This document shows, piece by piece, positions 27,453-36,093 of a stretch of DNA of 36,093 nucleotides. Numbering within the stretch: position 1 is the stretch's first letter; each line of letters begins with the position of its first letter. Made by a program: the position numbers and the translations under genes. The notes beneath the pieces were generated by a model. The model did no database searches. It was not told the DNA's origin and saw nothing but the letters and a program-made list of their open reading frames with translations. The DNA lies in the NCBI GenBank assembly GCA_027460605.1, contig JAPZAN010000236.1, positions 1 through 36,093 of the forward strand, given 5' to 3'. The stretch is from Candidatus Methanoperedens sp. Lineage in GTDB: Archaea > Halobacteriota > Methanosarcinia > Methanosarcinales > Methanoperedenaceae.

Positions 27453-27935
27453 GTGATGTTCATTGAAATAGACGGCTGGATGGCAAAACTGCGATTTTCG
27501 GCATGCCATTTCATCCCGAATCATCCCAAATGCGGCTGCCTGCACGGTCATACGTATGCGGTTAGTGTGCGGCTCGAAGGCGAACAAATCGGGGAATTTA
27601 TTATTGATTTTGAGCTGGTTAAAAATATGGTAAACGGGATTTGCGACAGGTTAGACCATAAAGTCCTTATCGCAGAAAAAGACCCGCGCCTACGGATTAC
27701 GAAAAAGGATGGCGTTTCCATTGAAATCATTGAGAGTAAAAAGCGATATGTATTACCTTTGGAAGATATCATGTTCCTCCCTACGAAATCGGTGAGCGCT
27801 GAAGACCTGTGCAAGTATTTCACAACCGAAATGGCAAAAGGGTTAAAATCAAATGGCGCGGATAATATCAAGAAGCTCCATGTCAGGGTGGATGAAGGCA
27901 TAGGGCAGGGCGCTGGCTGCGAGTATATTTTATAA
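27453..27935 (+). CDS. 6-pyruvoyl-tetrahydropterin synthase / QueD family
   Basis: FSACHFIPNHPKCGCLHGHTYAVSVRLEG, DFELVKNMVNGICDRLDHKVL, SAEDLCKYFTTEMAKGL. Confidence 0.9.
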   Translation: MMFIEIDGWMAKLRFSACHFIPNHPKCGCLHGHTYAVSVRLEGEQIGEFIIDFELVKNMVNGICDRLDHKVLIAEKDPRLRITKKDGVSIEIIESKKRYVLPLEDIMFLPTKSVSAEDLCKYFTTEMAKGLKSNGADNIKKLHVRVDEGIGQGAGCEYIL

Positions 27936-27964
27936 GAATATTGTATATTTTTATAAAATATAAT

Positions 27965-28420
27965 TCAAGCAATCCCCTTCAATCTCTGTATCGGCCAGAC
28001 CCAGGCACTTCCAACGCGCTTTATTCCCTGTATTTCAAGCTCACTTTTTGCTTGTGGAATTATCTTTCTTAAAAACCCCATATCATAAATTATCCTTCCT
28101 TCATGGATCGCATCCAGAAGGTATCCGGCTCCTGCTTCGAACTGTGAGATGAATTCCTCCTCAGTCATCCAGATGCTCTGCAAAAGAGATGGACAATTCT
28201 CGATTTTCCTGACCAGTTCAGCCCTTTTGAAAAAATCAGAAGGCAAATCCTTTGCCACAACGATCATGTCAATATCGCTTTGTGGAAAAGGCAGCTCCTC
28301 ACGGCGCGCAACTGAGCCAAATAGGAGCACTCCTGTTACCCTGTGCTTTACTTTTTCAAGATATTCTTTTATAAGGGCGACATATTCTTCATTTAGACCC
28401 TTTAAGGAATTGTTTTCCAA
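27965..28420 (-). CDS. MNT-type nucleotidyltransferase (HEPN/MNT antitoxin-like)
   Basis: GVLLFGSVARREELPFPQSDIDMIVVAKDLP. Confidence 0.8.
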   Translation of the reverse strand: MENNSLKGLNEEYVALIKEYLEKVKHRVTGVLLFGSVARREELPFPQSDIDMIVVAKDLPSDFFKRAELVRKIENCPSLLQSIWMTEEEFISQFEAGAGYLLDAIHEGRIIYDMGFLRKIIPQAKSELEIQGIKRVGSAWVWPIQRLKGIA

Positions 28421-28719
28421 GTTCCATTACCTCCTTTGCATTGTTAAAAAGGGCTCCGGCCTTATTTGCATCATAAATTTCAGATGGCATTATGATCTTA
28501 TCAACGGTTTCCCATCCATACCTCGGAGATTCCTTCTGGCTCTCCAATAACTTTGAAAAATTCACAATTCGATCAAGAGTTTCAAGCTCTTGCTTTGATA
28601 ATTGGAATTTATTCCCCCTCATAACCATCAATTCGAGCACAGACGAAGGAAAATGAGTTTTTCCAGACTCAATCCCAAGAGATGAAAGGATGGCTTTGCA
28701 GACTTTTTCGGCGCACTAA
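28389..28719 (-). pseudogene. HEPN-domain protein, N-terminally truncated
   Basis: Frame open upstream of 28640 reads CAEKVCKAILSSLGIESGKTHFPSSVLELMVMRGNKF...RYGWETVDKIIMPSEIYDANKAGALFNNAKEVMELGKQFL (HEPN-like), preceded by a stop where N-terminal helix should be. Confidence 0.65.
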
Positions 28720-28745
28720 TATAAATAACATCTCTGTAAGGTGAT

Positions 28746-28984
28746 ATGTGAAAAAGGATGGCGTCTCAATTGAAATCATTGAAAGTAAAAAACGATATGT
28801 ATTGCCTCCGGAAGATATTGTGTTCCTTCCCACGAAATCGGTGAGCGCCGAAGACCTGTGCAAGTATTTCACAACCGAAATGGCAAAAGGGTTAAAATCA
28901 AATGGCGCGGATAATATCAAGAAGCTCCATGTCAGGGTGGATGAGGGCGTAGGGCAGGGGGCGGGATGCGAGTATGGGTTATGA
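28746..28984 (+). pseudogene. partial duplicate of PTPS-family gene (C-terminal ~78 codons)
   Basis: KKDGVSIEIIESKKRYVLPPEDIVFLPTKSVSAEDLCKYFTTEMAKGLKSNGADNIKKLHVRVDEG matches 27703-27935 with few differences; a ~95-nt stretch is identical. Confidence 0.92.
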
Positions 28985-29010
28985 TCTTTTCTTTTGTTGT
29001 GGTATTTCGG

Positions 29011-29163
29011 TTAGTTCTTTAATTCCATTATATGTACAACTTTCATCTCAATAACCGTAACCAACATATTTTTGCCACATTTAGGGCAATTAACAGCCCC
29101 TGAATAATCATCATAATTTTCACTAAATACAGTACCACATTTTATACAGCTTATATCGACCAT
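29011..29163 (-). CDS. 50-aa zinc-ribbon protein
   Basis: MVDISCIKCGTVFSENYDDYSGAVNCPKCGKNMLVTVIEMKVVHIMELKN; two CxxC pairs; not in ORF track. Confidence 0.65.
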   Translation of the reverse strand: MVDISCIKCGTVFSENYDDYSGAVNCPKCGKNMLVTVIEMKVVHIMELKN

Positions 29164-29368
29164 TGGCTCACCTCTCAACGGTATGAGAAGATTACTATAA
29201 AAAAGTAACGAAAAATGTTTCTGTCAAGTATGTGGCTGATTTAATAGGCCGTCAAAAATCGTCTGATGTAAGCTTTATGAATAATTTAGTTTTGTTTTAA
29301 GTTTTTCTGTTATTTCTCAGCCACCCTTTTAGTAGCTTCCAAACCAAGAAAACATTGTTCAATAGCTT

Positions 29369-29701
29369 TCAATTTACTATTTGTAAAATGTTATTTTCTG
29401 TTTTTATTTCACATAACTCCTTTAGTTTATATCCATCAAGTTTTGGAATTATTCCTTCAAACAAAATTTGGCTTATTTTTTTTGCAATGTCCATCCCTTT
29501 TTGGCGTGATGGGTCGGTATTACACCATTCAGATAGTTTACATAATATTCGCACAGTTACTTTTTTAGTTGTCTTTAAGTTTTTGAAATCGTCTTGAGTC
29601 TTTGGGTGTGAGGGAAAAAGTGGTATAAAATCTTGGATATATTTATCAAGAACTTGCATTTCAGTAGAACCGATTTCCATTATTCGATTTCTCAGTATCA
29701 T
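29369..29701 (-). CDS. hypothetical protein, AT-rich
   Basis: ORF track; divergent from the following two-gene module. Confidence 0.5.
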   Translation of the reverse strand: MILRNRIMEIGSTEMQVLDKYIQDFIPLFPSHPKTQDDFKNLKTTKKVTVRILCKLSEWCNTDPSRQKGMDIAKKISQILFEGIIPKLDGYKLKELCEIKTENNILQIVN

Positions 29702-29814
29702 ACTTTTACCAAGAGATTGAATAATATAAAAAGGTTATCTCAATTATGTAGTTACCTATATACAATTCCAAAAGTCTGGAAAGTCGAATAAATATAATAT
29801 ACTATAATGACAGA

Positions 29815-30660
29815 ATGAATCAAATGAACTTTTTTGCTCAGGTTATTGAACAGATTGAAGAAGCTGCCGTTCAAATAGATAAGCAAACAATAACTGGCTC
29901 AAGACTTGCCTTAATTCTAATAGATAATGTTATTGAAATATTAATGTATGACCTAACAAAAGCAGAATTATCATTAGAAGATTATGAAATGATAATTAAA
30001 GGTACATTTAATGATAAGTTTTATGATTTCAAAGCAAAAACAAAATTTCTAGTGAATGATGAAAAAATATCAGAAAACCAAAAAGAGATTTTAAATATTT
30101 GTCATAATTTTCGAAACGAGGCTTATCATTTAAATGAACTACGGGTTGGAATAATTAGCGAAATTGTGAAATTATATTTTCAAATTTGCTGTGATATTAC
30201 TCCAAAATTTTTCGGACACATACCATCTAATATAGAGAACAATTCTATCTTTTCTAAATATGAAATATTAGGCTTTAACAGCTTATTTTCACGAGGAAAA
30301 CTGGAAGAATTAATGAAGAAATTTCGTGCTGGTCGAGAATTCGATCAAAAGAATTTTTCAAAATCACTAGCATTAGATATTGAAGTCAGAGTGAAAAAAG
30401 TTTGTGGGTCAATGAAAGAAATCCAAAAGGTTGATACTAAAAACTCTTTCAATCATTATGAATCAAAATTACAATCATTTTTTAGGCGTGCAAATAAATT
30501 GAAATCAATATCGAATGAATCCAATGCTCTGAAGACTTATTGTAAACTTGATACAGATTTAGTAAAAATTCAATTAAACATAGATTTAATTAGAGAATAT
30601 ATTGATTATGAGACTGATTTAGCAATTGATAGATATAGAGAAGGTGATGCTTTTGGATAA
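29815..30660 (+). CDS. hypothetical protein with HEPN-like RN-x3-H motif
   Basis: ILNICHNFRNEAYHLNELRVGII; all-helical composition; overlaps next ORF. Confidence 0.55.
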   Translation: MNQMNFFAQVIEQIEEAAVQIDKQTITGSRLALILIDNVIEILMYDLTKAELSLEDYEMIIKGTFNDKFYDFKAKTKFLVNDEKISENQKEILNICHNFRNEAYHLNELRVGIISEIVKLYFQICCDITPKFFGHIPSNIENNSIFSKYEILGFNSLFSRGKLEELMKKFRAGREFDQKNFSKSLALDIEVRVKKVCGSMKEIQKVDTKNSFNHYESKLQSFFRRANKLKSISNESNALKTYCKLDTDLVKIQLNIDLIREYIDYETDLAIDRYREGDAFG

Positions 30661-31510
30661 GATTAAAAAATCCGAAGATATTATAGATAGATTATTTGAT
30701 TATCTTATGAATCATTTTGATGATTTTGGTCATAAAGATTGGTTTAAAACAGAATTTGGTAGTTCTTGGTCACCATTCGTAGAGACTTGCTTCATGTTAG
30801 AAGGTAAGAAATATGATTATAAAATTAGGCGCTGTTCAACAGCGAAAAGAATAACAGAATATGTAGAACAATTTCATAGATCAGATTTTCGTGAAAAGTA
30901 TTCACATTTTTTTAAGCATCCATGTCGAGGTATTGATATATCATGGATAGAAAAAAATAATAATATTTTTTTAGCTATAGAACATTCAGAGGATACTCCA
31001 ACAACGGAAAAAGAAATTAAGAAAATAAAGCGTCTGCTAAATTATTCAGAAGCTATAGAAGACAAAACTGTTAAAGGAGTAGCAAAAGAACAATTATTAG
31101 CTATTCGAGAAGAAATAAATAAGTTAATGGATTTTAAGTCAAGTTTTAAAGTGTTAATATCCCGACCTCGTCGATTTGATGCCATTAACGGAAAACCTGA
31201 ACCCAATTATAACCAATCGGTAGAGTACTTTAAATATAGAATAGAAGAGGATTTGAAGAAGTATGCAAAATCCTTCAATAATGACGAGATTTGGGTGATA
31301 ATTCTAATTGTTCCCGACCCTGGCGAACCACGTTCCAAAGTCGATAAAATTATATTCCATTGTTACGAATGGAAAGGGAAGAATGAAGGAGGAAAATTAT
31401 CTGCGATTGATGAAAAACATGAGAAATATACTATTCCTATAAAAATTGTAAACGGTAAGTGGGTAAAAGATTCCATGAAACAAGGGTCACCAAAAAGGAA
31501 TGAACAATGA
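30647..31510 (+). CDS. hypothetical protein, possible PD-(D/E)XK-like nuclease fold
   Basis: RGIDISWIEKNNNIFLAIEHSED core; ATG 30647 overlaps previous stop, final TGA overlaps purL ATG. Confidence 0.5.
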   Translation: MLLDKIKKSEDIIDRLFDYLMNHFDDFGHKDWFKTEFGSSWSPFVETCFMLEGKKYDYKIRRCSTAKRITEYVEQFHRSDFREKYSHFFKHPCRGIDISWIEKNNNIFLAIEHSEDTPTTEKEIKKIKRLLNYSEAIEDKTVKGVAKEQLLAIREEINKLMDFKSSFKVLISRPRRFDAINGKPEPNYNQSVEYFKYRIEEDLKKYAKSFNNDEIWVIILIVPDPGEPRSKVDKIIFHCYEWKGKNEGGKLSAIDEKHEKYTIPIKIVNGKWVKDSMKQGSPKRNEQ

Positions 31511-34350
31511 CCAGCAGGATTGAAGTAGGTTTTAAAAAGGGAATGAAAGACGCATTGGGCGAAGGTGTCAAGAAAAGGATAGTCGAAGACCTGCATATTA
31601 ACGTGGACTCTGTCAGGACTATTGAGGTTTACACCTTCGACGCTCTTTTTTCAGAAAAGGAATTGAATCTGCTCGGGGAACAACTATTCGCCGACCCTGT
31701 TATCCAGGTCTTCTCATCCAAACCGCTGGCAGAGGATTTTTCCTGGCTTATAGAAGTGGGATTCAAGCCGGGAGTGACGGACAATGTCGGAGCGACTGCG
31801 AAAAAAGCATCTGAAGATGTGCTTAAAACCGAATTGCGGGGAGTTTATTTTTCAAGACAGTACCTTATCAGTGGAAACATCACAAAAGAAGATGCCGATA
31901 AAATTGCAGGCGGGCTTCTTGCGAACAGCCTGATTGAAAGGTGGGTAATAATAAACATTGACGACTGGGACCGTGATAAGGGCGTGCGCCTTCCACTGCC
32001 GGTCGTGAAAGGAAAACATACGCCTTCGGTTACGACACTGAATCTGGATGTCAGCGACAAACAGTTAAAGGAAATGAGCGTTCAAAGACTTCTTGCTCTG
32101 ACCCTTGCTGAAATGAAAACAATTCAGAAGTATTTTTCTGATGCCGTTGTCAGAAAAGAACGGGAAGCTATCGGTCTTTCTCTTCCCACGGACGTGGAAA
32201 TCGAGGCGCTTGCACAGACATGGTCAGAACATTGCAAGCATAAGATATTCAACAGCCAGATAACCTATACTGATGAAAAAGGAACCAAGACCATAAATTC
32301 TCTTTTTGACACATTCATAAAGCGCTCAACCAGGGAAATCAACAAACCCTTGCTTGTCTCGGTTTTTACAGATAACGCCGGCGTTATCAAATTCAATGAC
32401 GATTATAACCTTGTGATGAAAGTGGAAACACACAATACGCCCTCTGCACTTGACCCTTACGGCGGCGCTATCACTGGCATCGTGGGCGTGAACCGCGACC
32501 CGCTTGGCACGGGCATGGGTGCTCGGTTGATATTCAATACCGATGTTTTCTGTTTTGCATCCCCATTTTATGACAAAGAGTTACCGCCGCGGCTTTTGCA
32601 CCCGAAAAGAATATTTGAAGGGGTGCGGCGCGGCGTGGAGCACGGAGGGAACAAGAGCGGTATCCCGACTGTGAACGGCTGCATCGTTTTTGATGAGAGG
32701 TATCTTGGCAAACCGCTTGTTTACTGCGGGACTGGCGGCATAATGCCCTCAGTAATAAACGGCAAGCCTTCCCACATTAAAGAGATCAATCCCGGCGACC
32801 TTATAGTGATGACCGGCGGGCGTATCGGGAAAGACGGCATACACGGCGCCACGTTTTCCTCGCTTGAACTTGATGAGAATTCTCCTGTAACTGCTGTCCA
32901 GATAGGCGACCCGATAACCCAGAAAAAGATGCTCGACTTCCTGCTTGAGGCGCGGGATTTGGGGCTGTATAATGCCATCACGGATGACGGCGCGGGAGGA
33001 TTGTCTTCATCGGTAGGCGAGATGGCGCAACTTAGCGGAGGATGCCTTATCGAGCTTGAGAAATGCCCCCTGAAATATCCGGGACTTGACCCATGGGAAA
33101 TACTACTTTCGGAATCGCAGGAAAGAATGACGCTTGCCGTATCTCCGGGTAAGATAGATGAATTCCTGGCTCTTGCAAAAACAAGAGATGTTGAGGCAAC
33201 GGCCATAGGTACATTCACAGACAGCGGAAAATTCCATGTAAAGTACGGCGATAAAAACGTGGCTTACCTTGATATGGATTTCCTGCACAAAGGTCTTCCT
33301 GCGATGAAGCTGAACGCCAGGTGGGAAGCCAGGAAGTTCGAAGAACCCGTGATCGGGATTGTGGAGCTGACCGCGGCGCTAAAAAACCTCCTCTCGCGTC
33401 TTAATATCTGTTCTAAAGAATATGTTATCCGGCAGTATGACCATGAAGTGCAGGGAGGCTCGGTTGTAAAACCCTTGACTGGAGATGGACCGAGTGACGC
33501 TGCGGTTATCCGCCCTCTCCTCGACAGCATGGAAGGGGTCGTGGTTGCAAACGGCATCTGCCCGAGGTATGGTGACATCGATACCTACCACATGACAGCC
33601 TGCGCTATCGATGAAGCAGTTCGGAACCACATTTGCGTGGGAGGCTCGTTTGACCACCTTGCAGGTCTTGATAATTTCTGCTGGTGCGACCCTGTGAAAT
33701 CCGAGAAAAACCCGGATGGAGAGTTTAAACTGGCGCAGCTTGTGAGGGCGAACAAGGCATTATATGATTATACGACCGTGCTTTTCTCAACGATTGGCAA
33801 GATAGAGGATGTCAGGAAAGCTGTGACAATGGATGTGAAGAGACCGGATGACAGGGTTTACGTGCTGGGGATGACAAAGGATGAACTCGGAGCTTCCGAA
33901 TATTTTGCTTCACTTGGTTTTATAGGCAACGACGTGCCAAGAGTTGATGCGGCGTCTGCAAAGCGGCTCTATATCGCGCTTGAAAAGGCCATTCGTGAAG
34001 GCGTTGTTGCATCGTGCCACGACTGTTCCGATGGCGGTCTTGGCGTGGCGCTGGCTGAGAGCGCATTTTCAGGCGAGCTTGGCATGACCATTGAATTGAC
34101 AAAAGTGCCCGTGGAGAACATCAAGCGTGCCGATACGATACTGTTCTCGGAGTCGCAGAGCAGGTTCGTGGTGACTGTGACGCCGGATAAGGTTGCGAGG
34201 TTTGAGGAGATAATGAAAGGGAATGTGTTTGCAGATGTGGGCACTGTTACAGCGCAGCAGAATTTCACGGTGATGGACGGGGAGAAGGTGGTGCTGAGCG
34301 CGGGGATTGATGAATTGAAAGAGGCGTGGCAGAGGACGCTCTGGTGGTGA
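31507..34350 (+). CDS. purL: phosphoribosylformylglycinamidine synthase (PurL with N-terminal tandem PurS-like region)
   Basis: TWSEHCKHKIF, KVETHNTPSALDPYGGAITGIVGVNRDPLGTG, DDGAGGLSSSVGEMA, CHDCSDGGLGVALAESAF; no C-terminal glutaminase domain. Confidence 0.93.
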   Translation: MTSRIEVGFKKGMKDALGEGVKKRIVEDLHINVDSVRTIEVYTFDALFSEKELNLLGEQLFADPVIQVFSSKPLAEDFSWLIEVGFKPGVTDNVGATAKKASEDVLKTELRGVYFSRQYLISGNITKEDADKIAGGLLANSLIERWVIINIDDWDRDKGVRLPLPVVKGKHTPSVTTLNLDVSDKQLKEMSVQRLLALTLAEMKTIQKYFSDAVVRKEREAIGLSLPTDVEIEALAQTWSEHCKHKIFNSQITYTDEKGTKTINSLFDTFIKRSTREINKPLLVSVFTDNAGVIKFNDDYNLVMKVETHNTPSALDPYGGAITGIVGVNRDPLGTGMGARLIFNTDVFCFASPFYDKELPPRLLHPKRIFEGVRRGVEHGGNKSGIPTVNGCIVFDERYLGKPLVYCGTGGIMPSVINGKPSHIKEINPGDLIVMTGGRIGKDGIHGATFSSLELDENSPVTAVQIGDPITQKKMLDFLLEARDLGLYNAITDDGAGGLSSSVGEMAQLSGGCLIELEKCPLKYPGLDPWEILLSESQERMTLAVSPGKIDEFLALAKTRDVEATAIGTFTDSGKFHVKYGDKNVAYLDMDFLHKGLPAMKLNARWEARKFEEPVIGIVELTAALKNLLSRLNICSKEYVIRQYDHEVQGGSVVKPLTGDGPSDAAVIRPLLDSMEGVVVANGICPRYGDIDTYHMTACAIDEAVRNHICVGGSFDHLAGLDNFCWCDPVKSEKNPDGEFKLAQLVRANKALYDYTTVLFSTIGKIEDVRKAVTMDVKRPDDRVYVLGMTKDELGASEYFASLGFIGNDVPRVDAASAKRLYIALEKAIREGVVASCHDCSDGGLGVALAESAFSGELGMTIELTKVPVENIKRADTILFSESQSRFVVTVTPDKVARFEEIMKGNVFADVGTVTAQQNFTVMDGEKVVLSAGIDELKEAWQRTLWW

Positions 34351-34446
34351 GCGGGGGAGCATGGGGTAAAATCGCAGAAAGAAAATATCAAATGAAAAAA
34401 AGAAAACATATATACGATATTAATCATCTATTAACATTGCATTAAT

Positions 34447-34680
34447 ATGGTAAAAGCAATAGTAAACATTAGTGAGAGGGCAAATAAGCTACTTAATATA
34501 GTAAAGGCAAAGCATGGGCTAAGAACAAAGTCTGAAGCCATCAATATTGTAGTAAGTGAATATGGAAAATCTCTTCTTGAACCTGAGCTTAGACCTGAAT
34601 TTATCAAAAAAATCAAAGCAAGGAAAAAAGAGAAGACCATTAAGATCACGGATTTTAGCAGTCATTACGGCTTAGATTAA
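34447..34680 (+). CDS. DUF2683-like antitoxin
   Basis: MVKAIVNISERANKLLNIVKAKHGLRTKSEAINIVVSEYG; adjacent to RelE-like ORF. Confidence 0.75.
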   Translation: MVKAIVNISERANKLLNIVKAKHGLRTKSEAINIVVSEYGKSLLEPELRPEFIKKIKARKKEKTIKITDFSSHYGLD

Positions 34681-34681
34681 T

Positions 34682-34945
34682 ATGTATTCTCTTGAAGTGA
34701 GAGAAAGCGTTGACCGGATATTTTCTAAACTTGCAAAGAAAAATCCGAAACAGATGCGGATAATCGAGAAAAAGATAAAACAGATTTGTGAAAAACCTTT
34801 ACATTTCAAGCCATTAAGAGCGCCGATGCAGCATTTGCGAAGAGTGCATGTTTATAAGAGCTTTGTCTTGACTTATTCAGTTAATGAGAAAAATAAAATC
34901 GTGATAATAGAAGATTACGATCACCATGATAAGGTCTATTTATAG
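34682..34945 (+). CDS. RelE/ParE-family toxin
   Basis: VRESVDRIFSKLAKKNPKQMRIIEKKIKQI...LRRVHVYKSFVLTYSVNEKNKIVIIEDYDHHDKVY. Confidence 0.82.
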   Translation: MYSLEVRESVDRIFSKLAKKNPKQMRIIEKKIKQICEKPLHFKPLRAPMQHLRRVHVYKSFVLTYSVNEKNKIVIIEDYDHHDKVYL

Positions 34946-35030
34946 TGATTTTTCTCGTATATAGAATGAGTGCACACGGCACAAGGTACACGAATACCAT
35001 TAAATACCTGTTGTAATTATATGCATACAC

Positions 35031-35300
35031 ATGGAAAACGCATCCATAACCGCCCGCATTACAGGCAAAGAACTCAAGAAAATAGACTCACTGATTTCAG
35101 CAGGTCTATACACCACGCGCTCGGACTTCCTGCGCCATGCTGCAATGCATTTGCTGCGCGAAGAGGCCCCGGAAATTCCTGAACTCTTCTTAAGATTGCA
35201 ATCTCAGGCAAAAGCGAAAAAACTCACAAAAGATAAAATATTAAAGGATATCCGAAGCACTCGACAAGGCCTCTACAAGGAGACCTTCGGCGATGATTAA
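35031..35300 (+). CDS. ribbon-helix-helix antitoxin-like protein
   Basis: ITARITGKELKKIDSLISAGLYTTRSDFLRHAAMHLLREE. Confidence 0.75.
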   Translation: MENASITARITGKELKKIDSLISAGLYTTRSDFLRHAAMHLLREEAPEIPELFLRLQSQAKAKKLTKDKILKDIRSTRQGLYKETFGDD

Positions 35301-35661
35301 GCTCTTCCTGGATACAAATATCCTTCTGAATTCATTAATTCCAGATAGAAGGTCGCACATATTCTCCCTATCCATAGTGCTTCAAAATAATATTCCTTTA
35401 GTTACAAATGAGTATGTTCTTAAAGAAGTCAGGAAGATTTTAGAGGAAACTTATTCCTTCAATCAGGAGGATATTCATCAATTTGTTGAATTTTGCAGGA
35501 CGAAACTTGAGGTCGTCAAAACTCCTTCAAAAGAAGAGTTTAAAACCATCAATGCTGGCGATAAATCTGACAGACCTATTATATTTTCAGCAAAAAAACA
35601 TAGCTGTATCCTGATTACAGACGATGCACCAACAAAAAAAGATGCAGATAAATACTCGTAA
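35293..35661 (+). CDS. PIN-domain toxin (VapC-like)
   Basis: MIKLFLDTNILLNSLIPDRR ... VTNEYVLKEVRKILEE ... NAGDKSDRPIIFSAKKHSCILITDD; overlaps upstream RHH gene. Confidence 0.82.
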   Translation: MIKLFLDTNILLNSLIPDRRSHIFSLSIVLQNNIPLVTNEYVLKEVRKILEETYSFNQEDIHQFVEFCRTKLEVVKTPSKEEFKTINAGDKSDRPIIFSAKKHSCILITDDAPTKKDADKYS

Positions 35662-35773
35662 CGCTAGGATCAATAGAAGCGGTTAATATATTTAATATCA
35701 AACTGGCAAAAGAACCACTGAACTTATAACAGATTGAGCAAGTATAAGTAAAATAAAAATTCAGGAATAAAAC

Positions 35774-35903
35774 GGCTCCAAAAGCGCTTATTCTCGCCGG
35801 TTACGGCATAAACTGTGATATAGAGCACAGCACGCCTTTCAAACTTGCAGGCGGGGAATTGATGAACTGAAAGAGGCGTGGCAGAGGACGCTCCGGTGGT
35901 AGA
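35774..35903 (+). pseudogene. chimeric scar: purQ 5' fragment joined to a copy of the purL 3' end
   Basis: APKALILAGYGINCDIEHSTPFKLAGG (PurQ N-terminus) followed by gcggggaattgatgaactgaaagaggcgtggcagaggacgctccggtggtag, near-identical to purL end at 34300-34350. Confidence 0.85.
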
Positions 35904-36019
35904 GTGAATTATTGCAGGTGAGTTACAGTATCATTTCAACTTGGTTCTCATCATCCCCATCAAAGCTATAGTCTATTATCGGCGATAGTTTTATTTATGA
36001 ATCTTGAGAGGTTACTATC

Positions 36020-36093
36020 ATGCCACCAAAAGCTGTTAGAACAGTAAGAGATTTAATCTACTGGCAATATGCAAAACTTATAGCTGAGTCGGC
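36020..36093 (+). CDS. start of an unidentified protein (partial, runs off the window)
   Basis: ATG then MPPKAVRTVRDLIYWQYAKLIAES, open to window end. Confidence 0.5.
   Translation, partial: MPPKAVRTVRDLIYWQYAKLIAES

Noticed and set aside
28669-28920. Reverse-strand ORFs opposite PTPS copies (27548-27901 and 28669-28920)
   Set aside because: They match each other only because they are antisense to duplicated PTPS sequence.
32721-33218. Reverse-strand ORFs within purL (also 33969-34427)
   Set aside because: Antisense shadows of a well-supported coding sequence.
1-36093. CRISPR array
   Set aside because: No set of regularly spaced short direct repeats was seen anywhere in the window.
1-36093. 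Insertion sequence or transposase gene
   Set aside because: No recognisable transposase ORF or terminal inverted repeats were identified despite the evident rearrangements.

Overview
This window looks like an archaeal chromosome segment, probably methanogen/ANME-2 related (possibly Methanoperedens-like; inferred from gene content, not tested). Housekeeping and metabolic genes include a YHS-domain Cu P-type ATPase, a Rieske/4Fe-4S pair, IscS/IscU, a UbiA-family prenyltransferase, 2-oxoacid:ferredoxin oxidoreductase, a radical SAM protein, an Nre DNA repair protein with a C-terminal PIP box, a PTPS/QueD-family protein, PurL and two tRNAs. These alternate with accessory regions that carry many traces of rearrangement. 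The main points of interest are: (1) a ~195-nt conserved, apparently structured leader present three times (10622-10816, 12991-13188, 20316-20518), each directly upstream of a non-homologous exported-protein gene; (2) a chymotrypsin-like protease next to a membrane-anchored paralogue of its N-terminal domain, in a locus with two subtilase C-terminal relics and a truncated UbiA copy; (3) an AT-rich two-gene HEPN-like/nuclease-like module whose last stop codon overlaps the purL start, with two toxin-antitoxin modules and a purQ/purL chimeric scar on the other side of purL; (4) a 43-bp tandem duplication that frameshifts an ATP-cone/nuclease gene; (5) a Ser-type class II tRNA with an apparent GAU anticodon; (6) a partial PTPS duplication beside an N-terminally truncated HEPN/MNT pair. 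All calls come from reading the sequence and the supplied ORF track; no database searches were run.
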